64,000 nucleotides of DNA, taken from contig CP108997.1 of assembly GCA_036226585.1 (NCBI GenBank), positions 1,116,001 to 1,180,000 of the forward strand, read 5' to 3'. The notes beneath the pieces were generated by a model. It did no database searches. It was not told where the DNA came from and was given only the letters and a program-made list of their open reading frames with translations. A program made the translations under genes and the position numbers. Of this stretch, positions 59,912 through 64,000 are shown one piece after another. The stretch comes from Streptomyces sp. NBC_00708 (GTDB lineage: Bacteria; Actinomycetota; Actinomycetes; Streptomycetales; Streptomycetaceae). The first letter of the stretch is position 1. Each line of letters opens with the position of its first letter.

Positions 59912-60637
59912 GTGAATCGTCCGCTGGTCGGGATCAGCACCTATCTGGAGGCCTCGGCCCGCTGGGGCGTATGGGACCTGCCGGCCGCGCTGCTGCCCGC
60001 CGGGTACGCCCGGGTGGTGCGCGAGTCCGGGGGCCTGGCCGTGCTGCTGCCGCCGGACTCGCCGGAGGCCGCGGCGCAGGTGGTGGCCCGGCTGGACGCG
60101 GTGGTGGTGGCGGGCGGGCCCGATGTGGAGCCCGCGCGGTACGGGGCGGGGCGCGATCCGCGGACCGGGCCGCCGGCGCCGGAGCGTGACGCCTGGGAGG
60201 CGGCGCTGATCGGTGCGGCGCTGGAGTCGGGGACGCCGTTGCTCGGGATCTGCCGCGGGATGCAGCTGCTGAACGTGGCGTTCGGCGGCACCCTGACCCA
60301 GCATCTGGACGGGCACGGCGGCCCCGGCGGGGCGACGGGCGTGTTCGGTTCGCATCCGGTGACGCCGGTGCCGGGCACCCGGTACGCGTCGCTCGTGCCG
60401 GAGGCGTGTGAGGTCCCCACGTACCACCACCAGGCCGTGGACCGCATCGGCACGGGCCTGGTGGCGTCGGCGCACGCGGCGGACGGCACGGTGGAGGCGG
60501 TCGAACTGCCCGGCGCCCCCTGGGTGCTGGGGGTGCAGTGGCATCCGGAGGCGGGCGACGACCTCCGGGTGGTGCGGGGCCTGGTGGAGGCCGTCGCACC
60601 GTCGCGGGAGGCGTCGCTAGCCGAGCCGGTGGCGTAG
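59912..60637 (+). CDS. Gamma-glutamyl-amide hydrolase (class I glutamine amidotransferase, PuuD-like)
   Basis: A 241-residue peptidase C26-type enzyme. The nucleophile is Cys in LLGICRGMQLLNVAFGG; the His-Glu pair is in VLGVQWHPEAGDD. VPTYHHQAVDRIG is also typical of gamma-glutamyl-GABA hydrolases. It should release glutamate at the end of the gamma-glutamylated amine pathway run by the divergent GlnA4-type operon. The start is GTG 59912 with GGAGGG upstream. Its end overlaps the convergent phosphotransferase by 21 bases. Confidence 0.91.
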   Translation: MNRPLVGISTYLEASARWGVWDLPAALLPAGYARVVRESGGLAVLLPPDSPEAAAQVVARLDAVVVAGGPDVEPARYGAGRDPRTGPPAPERDAWEAALIGAALESGTPLLGICRGMQLLNVAFGGTLTQHLDGHGGPGGATGVFGSHPVTPVPGTRYASLVPEACEVPTYHHQAVDRIGTGLVASAHAADGTVEAVELPGAPWVLGVQWHPEAGDDLRVVRGLVEAVAPSREASLAEPVA

Positions 60638-61579
60638 CCAGTCCAGGGCCGCGGCGCCCTGGGCCGCCTGGAAGGCCCGGAGCGTCGGCAGGCCGGGCGG
60701 GCCGGGGCGCAGCGAGTGCTCCGCGAAGTACCCGGCGACGGCGGCGAGTACGGCGGTGACGGCGGCGGGGTCCGCGTCCCGGCCGAGCGGGTGGGCGGTG
60801 AACAGGGCTTCCGGGTCGGGGCCGCGCTCCCCCGGGGCGTAGCCCTGGGCGGCCACGCACGGGAGCATCACCAGGAGGTCGAACCAGGGCGCGGCGCACA
60901 CCGCGTGCGGCCAGTCGACGAAGACGGTCCGGTCCTCGGTGAGCAGGATGTTGTCGGCGCGCAGGTCTCCGTGGGCGAGCGTGTCGCCGGCCGCGGCCTC
61001 GTCCCAGCCGGCCTCCAGTTCCGCGAGTGCGGCGAGGCGGCCGGCCGCCCAGGGGTGGAGGCGGGCGTCGCCGCCTGCCGCGTGCAGGGTGCGCCAGCCG
61101 TCGAACAGCGAGGACTTGCCCCGGACGGCCGGGGGCGCGACGGCCGGGGCCGGGGTGAGACGGACCGCGAGGTCGCTCAGAGCCGCCAGGACGCGGTCCA
61201 GTTCGGCGCGGTCCCAGGGCACCCGGGGCTGGCGGCCGTCGATGTCCTCCAGTACGAGGGCGACACAGGTGCCGTCGTCGTACGAGCCGAGCAGCCGGGG
61301 CACGGGCGCGTGCGCCGGGAGGGCGGCCGTGACGCGGGCCTCGGCGCGGTGCATGTCCGGGGTGTCCGGGTTCACCTCGGCGCTCACGGCCTTGACGAAG
61401 GCCCGGCCGCCGTTCGCGAGCCGGACCCGGGCGGCGACGCCGGGCGAGAAGCCGCCGTTCTGGGTGCGGGCCTCGACGACCGGTGCGCCGAGGATGTCCT
61501 CGACGGCTTCGCGTACGGGGGCGGGCAGATCGCTCCAGTGGTGGCGGACACCCTGTGCGGGCGGTGCGCCGGTGGTCAT
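60617..61579 (-). CDS. Aminoglycoside-phosphotransferase-fold small-molecule kinase
   Basis: A 320-residue APH-family protein. The Brenner motif is LAHGDLRADNILL (catalytic Asp and Asn) and the metal-binding Asp is in TVFVDWPHAVCAAPW. The N-lobe shows GRAFVKAVS with the ATP lysine. The substrate is unknown; resistance is possible but metabolic kinases share the fold. The start ATG 61579 has AAGGGA seven bases upstream and overlaps the stop of the GNAT gene by four bases, so the two form an operon. Confidence 0.88.
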   Translation of the reverse strand: MTTGAPPAQGVRHHWSDLPAPVREAVEDILGAPVVEARTQNGGFSPGVAARVRLANGGRAFVKAVSAEVNPDTPDMHRAEARVTAALPAHAPVPRLLGSYDDGTCVALVLEDIDGRQPRVPWDRAELDRVLAALSDLAVRLTPAPAVAPPAVRGKSSLFDGWRTLHAAGGDARLHPWAAGRLAALAELEAGWDEAAAGDTLAHGDLRADNILLTEDRTVFVDWPHAVCAAPWFDLLVMLPCVAAQGYAPGERGPDPEALFTAHPLGRDADPAAVTAVLAAVAGYFAEHSLRPGPPGLPTLRAFQAAQGAAALDWLRHRLG

Positions 61580-62085
61580 CGGGCCGTCCCTTCCGGGGTG
61601 ACCGGTGCGTGGTCGGCGTTCCAGGTCAGGGGGGTCGGCCCGCTGGGGTCGCCGTAGCCCAGGGAGCGGTAAAGGCCCTCGGCCTCGGGGGTGGTGGTCA
61701 GATTGATGCGGGAGCAGCCGGCCTCGACGAGGTGGTCGTGGACGGCCTCGAAGGTCAGGCGGGCGTAGCCCTGCCGCCGGTGGGCGGGGTCCGTGGCGAC
61801 CGAGGCGATGTGCCCGATGTACGGGGTGCGGCCGGGCCTCGGCAGCAACGGCATGTACTGGCCCACCGTGCTGGACAGCAGCCGGTCCCCGGCGTCGACC
61901 ACATAGGCGACGAAACACGGGTCGGTGCTCAGCCGCTCGCGGAACGCCGCCTCGCACTCCGGCGTCCAGTCCGCCTCCGGAACGATGCCGAGGGAGGCGA
62001 GCATGAACAGGCGCAGCCGGGTGAGTTCGGCGGCGTCGTCCGCGCCGGCCCGTCGCAGGTGCGGCGAGGTGCTCGTGGGGCTCAC
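61576..62085 (-). CDS. GNAT-family N-acetyltransferase
   Basis: A 169-residue acetyltransferase. The acetyl-CoA motif is IASVATDPAHRRQGYARLTF near residue 96, and INLTTTPEAEGLYRSLGYGD closes the fold. Its operon with a phosphotransferase-fold kinase could suggest that both modify the same class of small molecule; this is inference only. The start GTG 62085 has AAAGGA seven bases upstream. Confidence 0.87.
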   Translation of the reverse strand: MSPTSTSPHLRRAGADDAAELTRLRLFMLASLGIVPEADWTPECEAAFRERLSTDPCFVAYVVDAGDRLLSSTVGQYMPLLPRPGRTPYIGHIASVATDPAHRRQGYARLTFEAVHDHLVEAGCSRINLTTTPEAEGLYRSLGYGDPSGPTPLTWNADHAPVTPEGTAR

Positions 62086-62182
62086 GAAGGGGTCCTTTCG
62101 CTGAGGTGCCGTGCCTCTGCAAGGGTGCCGCCCCGCGGTCCGCGCGTCGCCTCCTTTTCCCCTCGGGCGGCGTGAGGCGGCG

Positions 62183-63118
62183 TCAGGCGCCCGGCTGCGG
62201 CCCCGTCCTCGTCAGCGTGAGCAGGTCGCGGGCCGGGCCCGTGGGGCGGTGGCCCGAGGGCCAGACCGCGCGCAGCTGGCGGCGCAGACGGGCCCCGGCG
62301 ATGGGGACCTTGACCAGGCGCCGGGCGGACAGCTCCTCGCCGAGCGCGAGTTCGCTCAGGACGCAGGGGCCGGCGCCGCTCTCCGCCGCGCCCTTGAGCG
62401 CGGTGGTCGATGAGAGTTCCAGGAGCGGCGGGGCGAGCGGGCCGTGCACGGCGAGGGCGGCGTCCAGGACCTGGCGGGTGCCGGAGCCGTGCTCGCGGAG
62501 GATCAGCGGGGTCGCGGCCAGTTCGCCCGGGGTCAGCGGGGTGCGGCGGCGGGCCCAGGGGTGCGAGGGGGCGACCACGACGACGAGGCGGTCGTGGGCG
62601 ATGACGGTGCCGTCGAGCCCGGCCGGGACGGACAGGCCCTCCACGAAGCCGAGGTCCGCGTCGCCGGTCAGCAGCCGTTCGGCGACGACCGCGGAGTTCC
62701 CGGCGAGCAGCGAGACGGCGGTGCCGGGCCGTTCGGCGCGCAGGGCGATGAGCCAGCCGGGGAGGAGGTATTCGGCGATGGTCATGGAGGCGGCGACCCG
62801 CAGCCGGGAGTCGCGGCGGTCGCGCAGGGCGTGGGCGCCCGCGTCGAACGCCTCGGCGGCCTCCACGACCCGGCGCGCCCAGTCGGTGACGAGGGCGCCC
62901 GGCTCGGTGAGGCGGGAGCCCCGGGGCGAGCGGTCCAGGAGGGTGAGCCCGAGCTGCCGTTCCATCGAGCGGATACGGCTGCTGGCGGCGGGCTGGGTGA
63001 TGCCGAGGTCCCGGGCGGCGCGGCCGAGGCTGCCGTGCCGGGCGACGGCGAGGAGCAGCTCCAGCGCGCCGAGGTCGGGCACCCGGTGGGACAGGGGGGC
63101 GGACGGTTCGCTGGACAT
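62183..63118 (-). CDS. LysR-type transcriptional regulator
   Basis: A 311-residue LTTR. The N-terminal HTH is LLLAVARHGSLGRAARDLGI followed by TQPAASSRIRSMERQLGLTL; the C-terminal effector domain spans about 95-300. AAGGTGG lies four bases before ATG 63118. It is divergent from the TDT transporter, with a palindrome TATGA-CC-TCATA between them, so the transporter is the expected target. Confidence 0.93.
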   Translation of the reverse strand: MSSEPSAPLSHRVPDLGALELLLAVARHGSLGRAARDLGITQPAASSRIRSMERQLGLTLLDRSPRGSRLTEPGALVTDWARRVVEAAEAFDAGAHALRDRRDSRLRVAASMTIAEYLLPGWLIALRAERPGTAVSLLAGNSAVVAERLLTGDADLGFVEGLSVPAGLDGTVIAHDRLVVVVAPSHPWARRRTPLTPGELAATPLILREHGSGTRQVLDAALAVHGPLAPPLLELSSTTALKGAAESGAGPCVLSELALGEELSARRLVKVPIAGARLRRQLRAVWPSGHRPTGPARDLLTLTRTGPQPGA

Positions 63119-63128
63119 AAGTCCACCT

Positions 63129-63140
63129 TATGACCTCATA
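63129..63140. promoter_or_regulatory. LysR-type palindrome between the regulator and transporter
   Basis: TATGA-CC-TCATA, a perfect short palindrome of the T-N11-A class, 11 bases upstream of the LysR start codon. It is an AT-rich island in GC-rich surroundings. Confidence 0.6.
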
Positions 63141-63188
63141 GGACAGCGCTCCCTGGTGGGGCCCGGACCGGGCCGAAAGAATCGTGGC

Positions 63189-64000
63189 ATGACCACCTAT
63201 CCGCGGACCCGCCCCCTCCCCCCGTACTCCGGCACCGTCCGGCGGCCCGCGCTGCGGCACTTCGGCCCCCACTGGTACGCCACCGTCATGGGCACGGCGA
63301 TCGTCGCGAGCGCCGGTGCCGCGCTGCCCGTGCACGTCCCCGGGCTGCGGGGTGCCTGCGCGGCGGTGTGGGTGGTCTCGGCACTGCTGCTGGCCACCGT
63401 GCTGGCCGCCCGCGCCGGGCACTGGGCGGCCCACCCCGACCAGGCCCGCGCCCATCTCGCGGACCCCGCCGTCGCGCCGTTCTACGGCTGCCTCGCGATG
63501 GCGCTGCTGGCCGTCGGGGGCTCCGGCATGGTCGTGGGCAAGGACGTCATCGGGCACCCGGCGGCGCTCGCGCTGGACGTGGTCCTGTACACGGCGGGCA
63601 CGGTGGCCGGACTGGTCGCGGCCGTGGCGGTGCCGTATCTGATGATCGTCCGCCACCGGCCGGAGCCCGGCACCGCGTCCCCGGTGTGGCTGCTGCCGGT
63701 GGTGGCGCCGATGGTCTCGGCCGCACTCGGCCCGCTGCTGGTGCCGGAGCTGCCGGCGGGCCAGGGGCGGGAGGCGCTGCTGCTGGGCTGCTACGCGATG
63801 TTCGGGCTGAGCCTGCTGGCGACGCTGGTGATGCTGCCGCTGGTCTTCGGCCGGCTGGTGCACCGGGGCCCGCTGCCGCTCGCCCTGACGCCGACGCTGT
63901 TCCTGGTGCTCGGCCCGCTCGGGCAGTCGACGACCGCGGTGAACGCGCTGGCCGATGTGGCGCCCGGTGCGGTCGGGGGTGCGTACGCCTCGGCGCTGAG
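63189..64000 (+). CDS. TDT/SLAC1-family anion transporter (partial, runs off the right edge)
   Basis: The first 270 residues of a membrane protein. After a short polar N-terminus comes LRHFGPHWYATVMGTAIVAS, the TehA/SLAC1/Ssu1-type first helix, followed by about seven more hydrophobic segments including FYGCLAMALLAVGGSG and LPVVAPMVSAALGPLLVPEL. Family members carry tellurite, malate, sulfite or chloride. The C-terminus is outside the window. It is paired with the divergent LysR regulator, which probably controls it. Confidence 0.87.
   Translation, partial: MTTYPRTRPLPPYSGTVRRPALRHFGPHWYATVMGTAIVASAGAALPVHVPGLRGACAAVWVVSALLLATVLAARAGHWAAHPDQARAHLADPAVAPFYGCLAMALLAVGGSGMVVGKDVIGHPAALALDVVLYTAGTVAGLVAAVAVPYLMIVRHRPEPGTASPVWLLPVVAPMVSAALGPLLVPELPAGQGREALLLGCYAMFGLSLLATLVMLPLVFGRLVHRGPLPLALTPTLFLVLGPLGQSTTAVNALADVAPGAVGGAYASAL

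Overview
The window is a very GC-rich, gene-dense stretch with strong third-position GC bias. Gene content and order point to a Streptomyces chromosome: the argC-J-B-D-R operon, infC-rpmI-rplT followed by a TrmH-family methylase, a histidine kinase and pheS-pheT, and a GlnA4-type glutamine synthetase cluster. It looks like conserved core chromosome. I saw no insertion sequence, prophage, CRISPR array, rRNA or tRNA, no large biosynthetic cluster, and noticed no in-frame TTA (bldA) codon.

Layout. 1-3.0 kb: end of a cobalamin region, with the low-complexity N-terminus of a probable CobT-type protein running off the left edge, then cobL (precorrin-6Y methyltransferase). 3.1-8.5 kb: GNAT enzymes, the methionine importer metN-metI-metQ preceded by a Cys/Met-rich leader ORF, and two small membrane proteins. 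8.7-16 kb: secreted glycerophosphodiesterase, acyltransferase, TetR/MFS efflux pair with a large palindromic operator, SigJ-like ECF sigma factor, aldo/keto reductase. 15-22.9 kb: arginine synthesis (argH, then argR-D-B-J-C), with ARG-box-like sites before argH and argC. 22.9-30.6 kb: single genes (VOC protein, GlxA-type regulator, GAPDH, secreted FG-GAP protein, DUF5997/LysR-effector-domain pair, DinB, cyclophilin, and a DNA-binding protein carrying a ClpC N-domain). 30.6-40.6 kb: MMPL exporter, MocR regulator facing an EamA exporter, GHL10 hydrolase, 3-hydroxyacyl-CoA dehydrogenase, NUDIX, HTH/TPR-like regulator. 40.8-48.7 kb: translation island (pheT, pheS, histidine kinase, rRNA methylase, rplT, rpmI, infC). 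48.7-56.2 kb: DUF1844, aquaporin, SseB, a beta-lactamase-fold hydrolase, mycosin-like protease with a partner, PLP racemase/aldolase, DUF2510 protein. 56.2-60.6 kb: SDR, aldehyde dehydrogenase, GlnA4-like ligase and a divergent gamma-glutamyl hydrolase, probably monoamine (ethanolamine) catabolism. 60.6-64 kb: phosphotransferase, GNAT, LysR, and a TDT/SLAC1 transporter cut by the right edge.

Regulation stands out. Many single genes have a -10 hexamer (TANNNT) 5-8 bases before the start codon and no Shine-Dalgarno, so they are probably leaderless. The sites most worth a second look are: a 28-codon leader ORF before metN with clustered rare Cys/Met/Arg codons; twin operators overlaying a leaderless promoter in front of the HTH-ClpN gene; a MocR/EamA pair whose start codons share two bases; and an infC leader with a U-tailed terminator and an apparent ATC start codon.
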